Shown: positions 52,677 to 61,250, counted from the first letter of the stretch. The stretch: 64,000 nucleotides of DNA from Pantoea cypripedii (GCF_002095535.1 NZ_MLJI01000003.1:403477-467476), one strand, 5' to 3'. Translations and numbers: made by a program. Notes: generated by a model not told the origin, from the letters alone.

Positions 52677-53328
52677 GGTTTTTCCTCTCCGGGGCTTCCA
52701 GGTGCAATACCCGCTGCGCCTGGCGAATTTCCGCCGGGTCATGGCTGATCCACACCACAGCCAACCCTTTGTCGCTGACAATCCCCTTGATCAGGTTGTT
52801 AATCAGGCCCTTGTTATCTTCATCCAGTGCGCTGGTCACTTCATCCAGCAGCAAAATGTCCGGCAGAAACTGCAAATTGCGTAATAAGCCGACGCGCTGT
52901 TTTTCGCCGCCGGAAAGCTGGTCAATTTTTTTATCCAGCATGTCAGCAGGCAGATTCACTTTGGCTAAATCGGCTTCCAGCTTGCTACGCGTGGGTTTCT
53001 GCTGCCGGATTTGCCACGGCAGCGCCAGGTTATCGAATACCGTGTTGCCAAACAGCACCGGGGTTTGAAAGCAGTAGGAAACCCGCTGCCGATACTCTTC
53101 TGGCTTGAGTGTTGCGATGTCCTGGTGGCGAAAAAAGATACGTCCCTCGCTGGGATCTAACAGTGAAGCCATAATCTTCAGCAATGTGCTTTTGCCACTG
53201 CCTGAGGGGCCGGAGAGCAAAACAAAATCACCTGGGTTAAGCGTTAATGAGACCGGAGCCAATAACTCGCGGTCCTCCAGTGAGAACGTCACCCCTTGCA
53301 CATCAAGCAAAGGAAAATCGGCGGCCAT
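52663..53328 (-). CDS. fetA: Iron export ABC transporter ATP-binding subunit
   Basis: The 221-aa ATPase has Walker A GPSGSGKS (40-47), signature LSGGEKQR and Walker B ILLLDEVTSALDEDNK. The layout and the overlapping fetB gene identify FetA (YbbL). A 7-bp hairpin and the arnT end lie upstream on the same strand. The pair has its own start region of about 85 bp. Confidence 0.9.
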   Translation of the reverse strand: MAADFPLLDVQGVTFSLEDRELLAPVSLTLNPGDFVLLSGPSGSGKSTLLKIMASLLDPSEGRIFFRHQDIATLKPEEYRQRVSYCFQTPVLFGNTVFDNLALPWQIRQQKPTRSKLEADLAKVNLPADMLDKKIDQLSGGEKQRVGLLRNLQFLPDILLLDEVTSALDEDNKGLINNLIKGIVSDKGLAVVWISHDPAEIRQAQRVLHLEAPERKNHEPA

Positions 53329-53364
53329 AGTTATTTATCCACAAAAATGAGCGATTGCGTTAAC

Positions 53365-53381
53365 GGGCCGCATTGCGGCCC
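53365..53381. terminator. GC-rich hairpin between arnT and fetA
   Basis: GGGCCGC / GCGGCCC with a 3-base loop lies 35 bp downstream of the arnT stop on the minus strand. No T run follows, so termination is uncertain. Confidence 0.4.
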
Positions 53382-53415
53382 TGCGCATGTTAGCAGAATT
53401 GTGAAGCCTCTGAGC

Positions 53416-55074
53416 TTAGGGTTCAGGGCCGTATTGCAGTAAAAGCATGCGATCGCGGCGATACACCAGATCGGGAGGGGGAATGTCGGTGGGCGTTGCC
53501 TCACCACGGCCCAGCATCAGCACCACGGAAACCGTTCCTTGCTTACGGTGCATCGCCAGCCATTGGGGGAAGTCAGCTTTGCTGACAAAACGCGACTGAG
53601 AATCGGGATAGCTCAGGCCATAGCGGACTTCGCCCTGTTTATCATAGAAATACATATCGCTACGTTGCAGCGTCCAGGCGATGGTCGAGGCGATGCCGGG
53701 GTCGTCACTCAGAATAAAGCGACTTTCCGCCAGTTTATCCGCAACGCTTGCCACAAAGACCTGGGGTTGTTTGGTGTTCTGTACGCTTTCCGGGATCGCA
53801 TTACCGACACAAAGTGCCAGTGCCAGCGGGCAAAGCGCCGCAAGCTGCCAGCCTTGACCTTTCGCCCTGAGGCTGACAAATCCAGCCAGTCCCCATCCGG
53901 CAAAAGTCACCGCCGCCATGATCAATGCGCCCACTTCATGCTGCTGATACAGCGGGCGATGGCTGATGCCCCAGGGCGCAAACACCACCAGTAAGGCGAA
54001 CAGGCTCAGTGCGCCGAACAGGATATTAATCCAGGCGTTCACCCGAAGAATGCGACTCGCCTTGCCCGCCAGCCGATGTCCGTAGCAGGCCATCAAAATC
54101 GCCAGCGGCGCAAAGCATGGCAGGATGTAAGTCAGCAATTTGCCTTTGGCAATGCTGAAGAACACCAGAGGAATAAGGATCCAGCACAGTAAATAAAACC
54201 CACCGGGGGCGCTCTTACGCTCCGTCCAGCCCTGACGCAAAGCACCGGGCAACAACGCCAGCCACGGCAGGGAACCGGCGATTAAGATCGGTATGTAGTA
54301 CCAGAACGGTGCTTTGTGTTGGGCATCGGAGTCGGCAAAGCGCTGAATATGCTCTATCCAGAAAAAGTAGTGCCAGAAATCCGGTTGTTGCTGATTAATC
54401 GCCAGCGCCCAGGGTGCACTGAGCAGAGCGGCGCACAGCACGGTAAGCGGACCAAAGGTCAGTAACTCACGGAAACGCTGGTTGCAGATGGCCCAGGGAA
54501 CAATCACCAGTACCGGAACAGCCAATGCCAGAAACCCTTTGGTCATAAACCCCATACCACAGGCCAGGCCAAACAGGATATAGCCCACCAGCCGCTGGCG
54601 CAGAGTGACCGCACCGGCGGCATACCAGTAACTGCACATAGCCGCGACTAACCACAGCGACAGAATCGGGTCGAGCACGGCATAGGTGCCCACGCCATAG
54701 ACCAGCAGTGAGGTGAGAAAGATAACGCTGGCAGTCAGGGCGACAGCCCGGTCGGCATAGAGACGGCGGGCGAGCCAGAAAACCAGCACCGCGCTAACCA
54801 GCGTGGAAAAGACCGCGCCAATGCGTACAGCGAAATTGTTATGCCCAAATAACCACTGGCCAATGTTGTTGAACCAGTAGCCTGCAATCGGTTTTTCGAA
54901 ATAACGTAAATCAAAGAAGTGTGGCGTGATCCAGTTGCCGTTTTGCAGCATTTCCCGGCTAATCTCCGCATAGCGCGTTTCATCCGGCTGCCAGAGATGG
55001 CGAAATTCAAGTGGCACAAAATAATAGAGCATCAGTAACGCCAGTAGCAGTAGCGTTTTTGTTGTTGCGGTCAT
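53416..55074 (-). CDS. arnT: Lipid IV-A 4-amino-4-deoxy-L-arabinosyltransferase
   Basis: This 552-aa GT-C glycosyltransferase has about 12 membrane helices. The periplasmic N-terminal catalytic loop PDETRYAEISREMLQNGNWITPHFFDLRYFEKP is split over about residues 30-62, with the acidic Asp/Glu pair of ArnT/PMT enzymes, and VYGVGTYAVLDPILSLWL follows. Length equals ArnT. It adds L-Ara4N to lipid A, lowering polymyxin binding. Here it is not in an arnBCADTEF operon. It stands beside pmrB and PmrA-box-controlled genes, while the other arn genes are outside the window. No clear PmrA box is oriented toward it. Confidence 0.92.
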   Translation of the reverse strand: MTATTKTLLLLALLMLYYFVPLEFRHLWQPDETRYAEISREMLQNGNWITPHFFDLRYFEKPIAGYWFNNIGQWLFGHNNFAVRIGAVFSTLVSAVLVFWLARRLYADRAVALTASVIFLTSLLVYGVGTYAVLDPILSLWLVAAMCSYWYAAGAVTLRQRLVGYILFGLACGMGFMTKGFLALAVPVLVIVPWAICNQRFRELLTFGPLTVLCAALLSAPWALAINQQQPDFWHYFFWIEHIQRFADSDAQHKAPFWYYIPILIAGSLPWLALLPGALRQGWTERKSAPGGFYLLCWILIPLVFFSIAKGKLLTYILPCFAPLAILMACYGHRLAGKASRILRVNAWINILFGALSLFALLVVFAPWGISHRPLYQQHEVGALIMAAVTFAGWGLAGFVSLRAKGQGWQLAALCPLALALCVGNAIPESVQNTKQPQVFVASVADKLAESRFILSDDPGIASTIAWTLQRSDMYFYDKQGEVRYGLSYPDSQSRFVSKADFPQWLAMHRKQGTVSVVLMLGRGEATPTDIPPPDLVYRRDRMLLLQYGPEP

Positions 55075-55427
55075 ACGCGATTCCCTGTGAGTTTTTCACA
55101 CCACACCGAATTTTCCGGCCCGCACATGTTCTCAGGCCTGCTATGCAGTAGTTTCATTAAAGTATCCAGTAATAACAATTTAGCATAAAGTGCTATATAT
55201 GAAACCCCGGCACAGAGAAATTCAAGAATTTATTTCCCCGTTTAATTAACTTCGGGACGAAGAAAATTTTGCAGCCATTAATTTATTGAGGTTGAGAGCA
55301 TAACGCCTGATTCTTAACTGAACATTAAACGGCGAATTTTCATGCCCGTTCCGTGAGCACAACACTGGCTTAAGGTTAACTTAATCTTTGGCGGTAAAAA
55401 TTGTCGGGTCTGATAATGAGGTTCCCT
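55075..55427. other. Intergenic region between arnT and the pmrR-like gene
   Basis: These 353 bases separate divergent genes. They contain PmrA box A near the right end and AT-rich sequence that must hold the arnT promoter. A second imperfect half-site pattern (CTTAAC near 55313) is too weak to call. Confidence 0.6.
55369..55385 (+). promoter_or_regulatory. PmrA box A
   Basis: CTTAAGGTTAACTTAAT is a perfect fit to YTTAAK-N5-YTTAAK. A possible -10 (TAAAAA at 55395-55400) lies 9 bases downstream, and the small ORF starts at 55428. This is the geometry of PmrA-activated promoters. Confidence 0.85.
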
Positions 55428-55526
55428 ATGCAATCCATGTTCTCCCGTCCCGCCAGCGAATATGCTGCTGTTATTCTCAGCGTGGTCAGCGTTATTAGTT
55501 TTTTGGTCATCTGGTTTTCACTGTAA
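55428..55526 (+). CDS. pmrR: Small single-pass membrane protein, PmrR-like
   Basis: The 32-codon frame follows a TGAGG ribosome site (6-base spacing) and a perfect PmrA box. The product has a short polar N-terminus and one membrane helix (about residues 13-31) ending SFLVIWFSL. As I remember E. coli PmrR, a PmrA-induced peptide of about 29 residues that inhibits LpxT, it ends in a similar SFLxIWF pattern; this needs checking. It is convergent with pmrB, 11 bp from its stop, and divergent from arnT. Confidence 0.75.
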   Translation: MQSMFSRPASEYAAVILSVVSVISFLVIWFSL

Positions 55527-55537
55527 TCCTGCGAGGA

Positions 55538-56617
55538 TTACTGGCCGGTAAAGGTCACTCTGGCCCGGCAACCTGGCACACTGCCCCGATTTTCCAGTAA
55601 AAACTGCCCTTTATGCAGTTGAACAATACGGGTGACGATACTCAGCCCCAGCCCGATGCCACCAAACCGACGATCCATGCGGACAAACGCCTGGCTCAGT
55701 TCGCCAATCTTGCTTCCATCAATCCCCACGCCCTCATCTTCCACCACCAGCACCGGAGATGGCTGCTTGCTGATGCGGATGGTGATGCAGGTATCGTGTG
55801 GGCTATAACGATGGGCATTCTCCACCAGATTTCGCAACATCACCTTCAGTAAGGTGGCATCACCGCGCACCACAACCTCTTGCGGTATATTGAGAATTAA
55901 TACCTGCTGATGCAGCGCCAGCATGGCTTCGAATTCCTGTTTCATCGGCTCGACCACATCCCGCATCAGCCTGACATTCTGGTAGCTACCCGATGAAAAA
56001 GATTGCCCTGCGCGCGCCAGCTGTAGCAGTTGGGTCACGCTGCTGGTCATCTGGTCGAGGCGCTGCATCAGAGGCTTAACATCGCACTGATGGGTTCTTT
56101 CCAGCAGTTCCAGATGGAGTCTGAGACCGGCCAGCGGCGTGCGCAGTTCATGGGCAACGTCTGCGGTAAACATGCGTTCCCTTTCAAGGCTGGCGCTCAG
56201 ACGAGACACCAGGCGGTTGATCGCCAGAGTCACTGCATCAATTTCCTTCAGCGAACTGTGATAGTTCACCGGTGTCAGTTCCTCCTCGCCACGATCCTCA
56301 AGGCGTTTTTGTAATTCTGATAAAGGTCGGGTCAGGCTGGTTATCGCCTGAAAGCAGAGAAATAACGCCATGAAAATCATGACAATGCTGGGAAGCGCCA
56401 GGCTGATGATGGCTTCATGGATTTCCTTTTCCATATGCTGGTGTGGGTTGTGATTATCCAGTGCGGCATTTACCAGCAGCGCGATCTGTTCTTTGCTCTC
56501 ATGCCATACCCCCCACACACTGATGGTCTGACAAACAATCAGAATTAAGCCAATCACCAGCAATAACCGCCAGCGCAGGGTGCTGTTTTTGCGGGGGCGT
56601 AACAGAGGCCAGAACAT
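55538..56617 (-). CDS. pmrB: Sensor histidine kinase PmrB (BasS)
   Basis: The 359-aa kinase has two membrane helices (about 17-38 and 71-92) around a short periplasmic loop with two ExxE motifs (ESKE at 40-43, EIHE at 65-68), as used by PmrB for Fe(III) sensing, plus His56, His59 and His61. HAMP, H-box ERMFTADVAHELRTPLAG (His156), QLLQLARAGQSFSSGSYQ, NLVENAHRYSPHD and GGIGLGLSIV closely match E. coli BasS. The cognate pmrA and eptA genes that normally precede it are missing here. Instead a 59-codon ORF lies 2 bp upstream, with a PmrA box before it. Confidence 0.9.
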   Translation of the reverse strand: MFWPLLRPRKNSTLRWRLLLVIGLILIVCQTISVWGVWHESKEQIALLVNAALDNHNPHQHMEKEIHEAIISLALPSIVMIFMALFLCFQAITSLTRPLSELQKRLEDRGEEELTPVNYHSSLKEIDAVTLAINRLVSRLSASLERERMFTADVAHELRTPLAGLRLHLELLERTHQCDVKPLMQRLDQMTSSVTQLLQLARAGQSFSSGSYQNVRLMRDVVEPMKQEFEAMLALHQQVLILNIPQEVVVRGDATLLKVMLRNLVENAHRYSPHDTCITIRISKQPSPVLVVEDEGVGIDGSKIGELSQAFVRMDRRFGGIGLGLSIVTRIVQLHKGQFLLENRGSVPGCRARVTFTGQ

Positions 56618-56619
56618 GG

Positions 56620-56799
56620 TCAGCCCCTCGCTTCTCTGGGTTTAGTTAAAATAGTTTTAATCCAGGGTATGAATAATATTCTCATTACCCACTGAGCGAA
56701 AACTCGGGCAGGAAAAATCGAAAATTGAATTAATATTGACGGGGAAAGAACAAATAATAACGGATTCCTTACGATCCGCTGAAATAAAGAAAGGGGCAT
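56620..56799 (-). CDS. Small hydrophobic protein upstream of pmrB (59 aa, unrecognised)
   Basis: I do not recognise this protein. The ATG at 56799 has AGAGGAGG 10 bases upstream. The 59-residue product is hydrophobic (about 14-52, one or two membrane segments with FSIFPARVFAQWVMRILFIPW) and ends in a basic KPREARG tail. Its TGA lies 2 bases before the pmrB ATG, implying coupled translation. PmrA box B is 49 bp upstream. Codons are AT-rich, with several ATA. It occupies the place where pmrA would be. It may be a regulator of PmrB, a lipid A enzyme modulator, or a chance frame. Confidence 0.55.
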   Translation of the reverse strand: MPLSLFQRIVRNPLLFVLSPSILIQFSIFPARVFAQWVMRILFIPWIKTILTKPREARG

Positions 56800-56848
56800 T
56801 CTTGACTGGCCTCCTCTAATGATGAAGAGACCAGTTTCTCACCGTTAC

Positions 56849-56865
56849 ATTAGGTGATCCTTAAG
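56849..56865 (-). promoter_or_regulatory. PmrA box B
   Basis: On the minus strand CTTAAGGATCACCTAAT fits YTTAAK-N5-YTTAAK with one mismatch (CCTAAT). It lies between the ArnA-like stop and the 59-codon ORF/pmrB unit and points toward them. Confidence 0.65.
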
Positions 56866-56886
56866 TTGCTATATGATAATTTTTAT

Positions 56887-57828
56887 TTACGTATTTTGCG
56901 GTGTATTCTGACTACTTACCGTGTCACCCACACGCAATCCTAACTTGCGCGCCAGTTCAGCGCCGTTCATCCGCACGCCTTCCTGGGCTTGTCCAGCCAC
57001 CACTTCAAGCTGCCCTTCACCGCAGGCAATTACCAGCGGATCAAGGCTTAATACGGTACCGGGTTGGTCAGGTGATTTATCCGCACTGACATGACTTTGC
57101 CAGACAACAAACCGCTGCCCATTTGCCGCACCAGAAGCGCCTGGCCATGGGCTGGCGAGCCCGCGTACCAGATTGTGGATATCCGGCGCGGCGGCATGCC
57201 AGTTGATCTCGCCATCCTCCGGCTTACGGCGTCCGAAACGACTGGCCTGAGACTCATCTTGCTCCCGCTCTGCCAACTGACCGGCGCAGAGCGCAGGTAG
57301 CCAAACGGCCAGCATCTTCCCGCTGGTGCTGACCAGCTTGTTATGCAGGCTATGGGCATCATCCTCAGGCAATATTCTGACCTTTTCCTGGGCCAGAATC
57401 GGGCCACAATCAGGACGAGCGATCAGACGAAACAGCGTGACGCCAGTCTCCGCATCGCCCTTGATTAAGACCCAATTCAGATGCGCCCTGCCACGATGGG
57501 CAGGCAGCAGAGAAGCCTGCACGCCAAACGCCCCGCGACGGGGGATCGCCAGAGTTTCGCGGCTGAGTATCTGCCGAAATGACAGGCTGAACAACATATC
57601 GGGGGCCAGTGTCTGCAACAGCGCCAGCCATTGCGGCTGATTGACGTCTTCTGGCATATACAGCGGAATATTTCGGGCCTGTGCCATCCGGGCTACCGAG
57701 CCATGGAAGTGATTTTCGCCCGGTGCATCAGCATGCGTGAACACGGCACAGATTTCAAAACCCGCGTTTTCCAGCGCTTCCAGGCCAGCACATCCCATAT
57801 CGTGGTAGGCAAAAATGACAGCTTTCAT
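56887..57828 (-). CDS. Stand-alone ArnA-like formyltransferase domain with altered active site
   Basis: The 313-aa product aligns along its length with the N-terminal formyltransferase half of ArnA (MKAVIFAYHDMGCAGLEAL; GSVARMAQARNIPLY; CFGRR-like SRFGRRKPEDGEINW). It ends where ArnA would enter its UDP-glucuronate decarboxylase half. In E. coli ArnA the catalytic set is Asn102, His104 and Asp140. Here those positions are Gly102, Gln104 and Asp140 (FGVQASLLP instead of FNLHGSLLP), and RGRAP reads RGRAH. It has AAAGGAAACC before the ATG and PmrA box C 60 bp upstream. It probably cannot formylate UDP-L-Ara4N normally. Confidence 0.82.
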   Translation of the reverse strand: MKAVIFAYHDMGCAGLEALENAGFEICAVFTHADAPGENHFHGSVARMAQARNIPLYMPEDVNQPQWLALLQTLAPDMLFSLSFRQILSRETLAIPRRGAFGVQASLLPAHRGRAHLNWVLIKGDAETGVTLFRLIARPDCGPILAQEKVRILPEDDAHSLHNKLVSTSGKMLAVWLPALCAGQLAEREQDESQASRFGRRKPEDGEINWHAAAPDIHNLVRGLASPWPGASGAANGQRFVVWQSHVSADKSPDQPGTVLSLDPLVIACGEGQLEVVAGQAQEGVRMNGAELARKLGLRVGDTVSSQNTPQNT

Positions 57829-57888
57829 TGGTTTCCTTTATATCGGTGGTCGCGGAGGGTAAGACGCATCACATGATAGCGGGCGAAA

Positions 57889-57905
57889 ATTAAAATATGC
57901 TTAAA
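57889..57905 (-). promoter_or_regulatory. PmrA box C
   Basis: On the minus strand TTTAAGCATATTTTAAT fits YTTAAK-N5-YTTAAK exactly. A TATCAT -10 candidate (57873-57878) lies 10 bases further along, and the ArnA-like start is at 57828. Confidence 0.75.
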
Positions 57906-58063
57906 CACATTACTTTTCACAGATGTCAGGATAAATCCTGCGATTTCTCATAACTCATTCATTTTTCTTGCCGGTTATGCGGCCTAATCTGAGCGTTGAA
58001 AACCAGTTTTCACTTGCCGTAACGGCACGTGATTATTATCCTCTGGCAAAAAAAGGGACTCTC

Positions 58064-59239
58064 ATGCCAACTTCAACGAAAAAATGGTTTTTTCCAGCCT
58101 TTGCTGTTCTGCTGATCATCCTCGGTGTTTATAAACTTAATGCCTCCCGCAACAAACCTGACAACATCATTACCACCACCGTTCGTCAGGGCAACATTGA
58201 AAACGTCATCGCTGCGACGGGTAAAATGGATGCCATCGAACGCGTTAACGTGGGTGCTCAGGTTTCCGGTCAGCTGAAGAAATTGTATATCCGCACGGGT
58301 GATAACGTGCATAAAGGTGAACTGATCGCCGAAATCGATGACCAGCCGCAACGCAGTGGCCTGCGCAATGCCGAAGCGGCACTGAGCGTCGCCAAAGCGG
58401 ATTTAGAAACCAAACAAGCCACCCTGATGCGTCAGGAAGCGCAATTCAAACGCCTGCAACAGATGCTGAAGATGAATTTAGTGTCCCAGCAGGATTTTGA
58501 CACCGGCGCTGAAGCCTGGCGTATTGCGCGCGCAGAGCAAACTGCCCAGCAGGCGCGCGTGATTCAGGCGCAGATTGAGGTGGATAAAAAACAGCTCGAC
58601 CTGAGTTACACCCGTATCATGGCTCCGATGGATGGCACCGTCATCGCCATCATTACCAAACAAGGACAGACGGTAAACGCGGCGCAAAGTGCCCCGACCA
58701 TCGCCAAACTGGCACAGCTGGCCACCATGACCATCAAAGTGCAGATATCTGAAGCGGACATCAACAATATCAAACCCGGTCAGCAGGCCTGGTTCACCAC
58801 CTTCTCCGACCCGGATAAACGTTACAACGCCACCTTACGCAGCATCGAGCTGGCACCTGATACGGTGATGAAAGATGACGCGCTGATGAATAACAGCGAG
58901 AGCAATTCCACCAGCGCCACCACTGCTGCGGTGTATTACAACGCGCTGCTCGATGTGCCCAACCCGGATAATTCCCTGCGCATCGCCATGACCGCCCAGG
59001 TCAATCTGCTGCGCGACTCCGCCAATAACGCACTGCTGATTCCGCTTCAGGCGCGGAAAAAAGATGCTGATGGCAAAAGTTATGTTGAAGTCGCAGATGA
59101 AAATCAGCAGCCAGTTAAGCGCTACATCACCACCGGCATTTCTGACAACGTGGATATTCAGGTACTGAGCGGCCTGCAGGTGGGTGAAAAAGTCATTCTT
59201 GCCGCCCAGGCTGCTGGCGCAGACAAGGTGGTGATGTGA
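58064..59239 (+). CDS. macA: Macrolide/peptide efflux periplasmic adaptor subunit MacA
   Basis: This 391-aa membrane-fusion protein has an N-terminal membrane anchor (about 7-24), a lipoyl half-motif (ERVNVGAQVSGQLKKLYIRTGDNVHKGELIAEID, split at about 65-100), an alpha-helical hairpin (about 105-180) and a beta-barrel domain (TIKVQISEADINNIKPGQQAWFT). The start at 58064 follows AAAAGGGACT; the in-frame extension to 57968 has no ribosome site. It works with MacB and TolC. It is divergent from the ArnA-like gene. Confidence 0.88.
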   Translation: MPTSTKKWFFPAFAVLLIILGVYKLNASRNKPDNIITTTVRQGNIENVIAATGKMDAIERVNVGAQVSGQLKKLYIRTGDNVHKGELIAEIDDQPQRSGLRNAEAALSVAKADLETKQATLMRQEAQFKRLQQMLKMNLVSQQDFDTGAEAWRIARAEQTAQQARVIQAQIEVDKKQLDLSYTRIMAPMDGTVIAIITKQGQTVNAAQSAPTIAKLAQLATMTIKVQISEADINNIKPGQQAWFTTFSDPDKRYNATLRSIELAPDTVMKDDALMNNSESNSTSATTAAVYYNALLDVPNPDNSLRIAMTAQVNLLRDSANNALLIPLQARKKDADGKSYVEVADENQQPVKRYITTGISDNVDIQVLSGLQVGEKVILAAQAAGADKVVM

Positions 59240-61173
59240 ATATCATCGAGCTGAAAAATATTACCCGCACCTACGCCTTTGGCTCGCAATCTCTGAACGT
59301 TCTGAAAGATATCAACCTGAGCATTGCCGAAGGGGAAATGGTAGCGATTATCGGCCCGTCCGGCTCGGGCAAATCAACGCTGCTGAATATCCTCGGCTGT
59401 CTGGATGCCGCAGATAGCGGAGAGTATCACCTCAGCGGGCAGAACATCGCCAGTCTGTCTGCGGATGCGCTGGCAAAAGTCCGGCGCGAGCATATCGGTT
59501 TTATTTTCCAACGTTATCATCTGATGCCGGATCTGAATGCCCTGAGTAACGTAGAGATTCCGGCCATTTACGCCAATGTCGCCGGAAATTCCCGTCGGGC
59601 ACACGCCGCTCAGTTGCTGGAACACCTCGGGTTACATGGCCGTGCGCACCATAAACCAGGGGAATTGTCCGGCGGACAGCAACAACGCGTCAGCATCGCC
59701 CGCGCACTGATCAATGGTGCGGAAATTATTCTGGCAGATGAGCCCACCGGCGCGCTGGACTCCCATTCCGGTGAGGAAGTGTTGCGCATCCTGAGTGATC
59801 TTAACCGTGATGGACACACGGTGATCATTGTGACGCACGATATGAACGTTGCGCAGCACGCGGATCGCATCATCGAAATCCAGGACGGCTCGATTGTCGC
59901 TGACAGCGGCCGGGCCACAGAAACGGTGGGTTCCCGTTATCAGCCCACTGCGGCGAAGAGCCAGAGCAAATGGCGCGGCATCGGCGATCGATTACGCGAA
60001 TCATTACGTATGGCACTGCATGCGATGAATGCCCATCGTCTGCGCACCTCGCTGACCATGACGGGCATCATTTTTGGTATCGCCGCCGTGGTGACAGTTG
60101 TCGCGCTGGGGCAAGGTGCACGGCAAAGTACGCTGGAGAGTATTCAGGGGCTGGGCACCAATGTGGTGACTATTTATGCCGGGGGGGATTTCGTTGAGGA
60201 TGAAAGCCAACCGACGAAAACGCTGGTGATGTCTGATGTGCAGGCCATTGCCCGACAGCAATTTGTTGCAGCCGTCAGCCCGGAAATGATGTCTACCCAA
60301 CCTATTCGCTACCTGTCTAATGCCTCTAAAACCACGGTTTATGGCGTCGGTAAGGATTATTTCGCTATTCAGGGTATTAAACTCATTGAAGGGGGTAATT
60401 TTTCAGACGAACTTCATGCGACTCAGGAAATCATCATTGATGAAAATACCCGGAACAAACTGTTTGGCGATCAACCTGGCAACGCGCCAGGCAAAATGAT
60501 CATTCTCGGTTCGGTTCCGGTGCGGGTGGTGGGTGTCGCAAAGTTGAACGATGGTTCCAATCCTAATCGCCTTAACGTCTGGCTGCCGTGGAGCACCATG
60601 ATGTATCGCATCAACGGCCAGACATCTCTGACCAGCTTCAGTATCAAACTGAAAGATGATATCGCCAGTGGTCCGGCGGTGGCTGCGTTGAGTGAAATCC
60701 TGACCGACCGCCACCGCGGGAAAGATTTCCTGGTGTTTAACCGCGATAAGTATCGCCAGGCTATCGAAAATGCCGCTGCCACGCTGACACTGCTGATTCT
60801 GATGGTTGCGGCTATCGCGCTGACCATTGGTAGCATTGGCGTGATGAATATCATGCTGGTGTCGGTGACCGAGCGTACCCATGAAATTGGCGTGCGCATG
60901 GCAGTCGGCGCCCGCCGCAGTGACATCATGCAGCAATTTATGATTGAGGCCGTGCTGGTATGTCTGGTCGGCGGCGTTTTGGGGGTAGGACTTTCACTGG
61001 CGATTGGCCCGCTGGTCAGCCTGTTGGCTGGCGGTTTACTGACGGCCATCTACTCCTGGGAGTCCGCCGCTGCCGCCTTTATCTGTTCAACCGTGATCGG
61101 GATGATCTTTGGTTACCTGCCCGCACGTAAAGCCGCACGCATGGACCCGGTTGCCGCACTGGCAAGTGAATAA
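59236..61173 (+). CDS. macB: Macrolide/peptide export ATP-binding/permease protein MacB
   Basis: The 645-aa product has an N-terminal ATPase (Walker A 40-47, signature LSGGQQ 144-149, Walker B ILADEP 165-170) fused to a MacB-type permease. The first membrane helix is at about 275-293, followed by a large periplasmic domain (about 295-520) and three C-terminal helices with VTERTHEIGVRMAVGARRSDIM between. The GTG start overlaps the macA stop by 4 bases. The pair exports macrolides or peptides such as lipid-A-active or toxin peptides. Confidence 0.92.
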   Translation: MNIIELKNITRTYAFGSQSLNVLKDINLSIAEGEMVAIIGPSGSGKSTLLNILGCLDAADSGEYHLSGQNIASLSADALAKVRREHIGFIFQRYHLMPDLNALSNVEIPAIYANVAGNSRRAHAAQLLEHLGLHGRAHHKPGELSGGQQQRVSIARALINGAEIILADEPTGALDSHSGEEVLRILSDLNRDGHTVIIVTHDMNVAQHADRIIEIQDGSIVADSGRATETVGSRYQPTAAKSQSKWRGIGDRLRESLRMALHAMNAHRLRTSLTMTGIIFGIAAVVTVVALGQGARQSTLESIQGLGTNVVTIYAGGDFVEDESQPTKTLVMSDVQAIARQQFVAAVSPEMMSTQPIRYLSNASKTTVYGVGKDYFAIQGIKLIEGGNFSDELHATQEIIIDENTRNKLFGDQPGNAPGKMIILGSVPVRVVGVAKLNDGSNPNRLNVWLPWSTMMYRINGQTSLTSFSIKLKDDIASGPAVAALSEILTDRHRGKDFLVFNRDKYRQAIENAAATLTLLILMVAAIALTIGSIGVMNIMLVSVTERTHEIGVRMAVGARRSDIMQQFMIEAVLVCLVGGVLGVGLSLAIGPLVSLLAGGLLTAIYSWESAAAAFICSTVIGMIFGYLPARKAARMDPVAALASE

Positions 61174-61184
61174 ACCATCTATCC

Positions 61185-61210
61185 GGGGCGGGTAACGCCC
61201 CATTTTATTA
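61185..61210 (+). terminator. Terminator after macB
   Basis: The stem GGGGCG / CGCCCC with a 5-base loop is followed by ATTTTATTA, 12 bp after the macB stop. Confidence 0.75.
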
Positions 61211-61220
61211 CCCTGTTAAA

Positions 61221-61250
61221 TTGTCACTCTCAAAAAATCTGTACTAAAGT
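61221..61250 (+). promoter_or_regulatory. Candidate promoter of the large ORF
   Basis: TTGTCA (61221-61226) and TAAAGT (61245-61250) are separated by 18 bases, 43 bp before the start codon. No Hrp-type or other special box is evident. Confidence 0.4.

Noticed and set aside
55312..55328. Possible fourth PmrA box upstream of arnT
   Set aside because: The half-sites (CTTAAC and ATTAAA) are both imperfect and the orientation points away from arnT.
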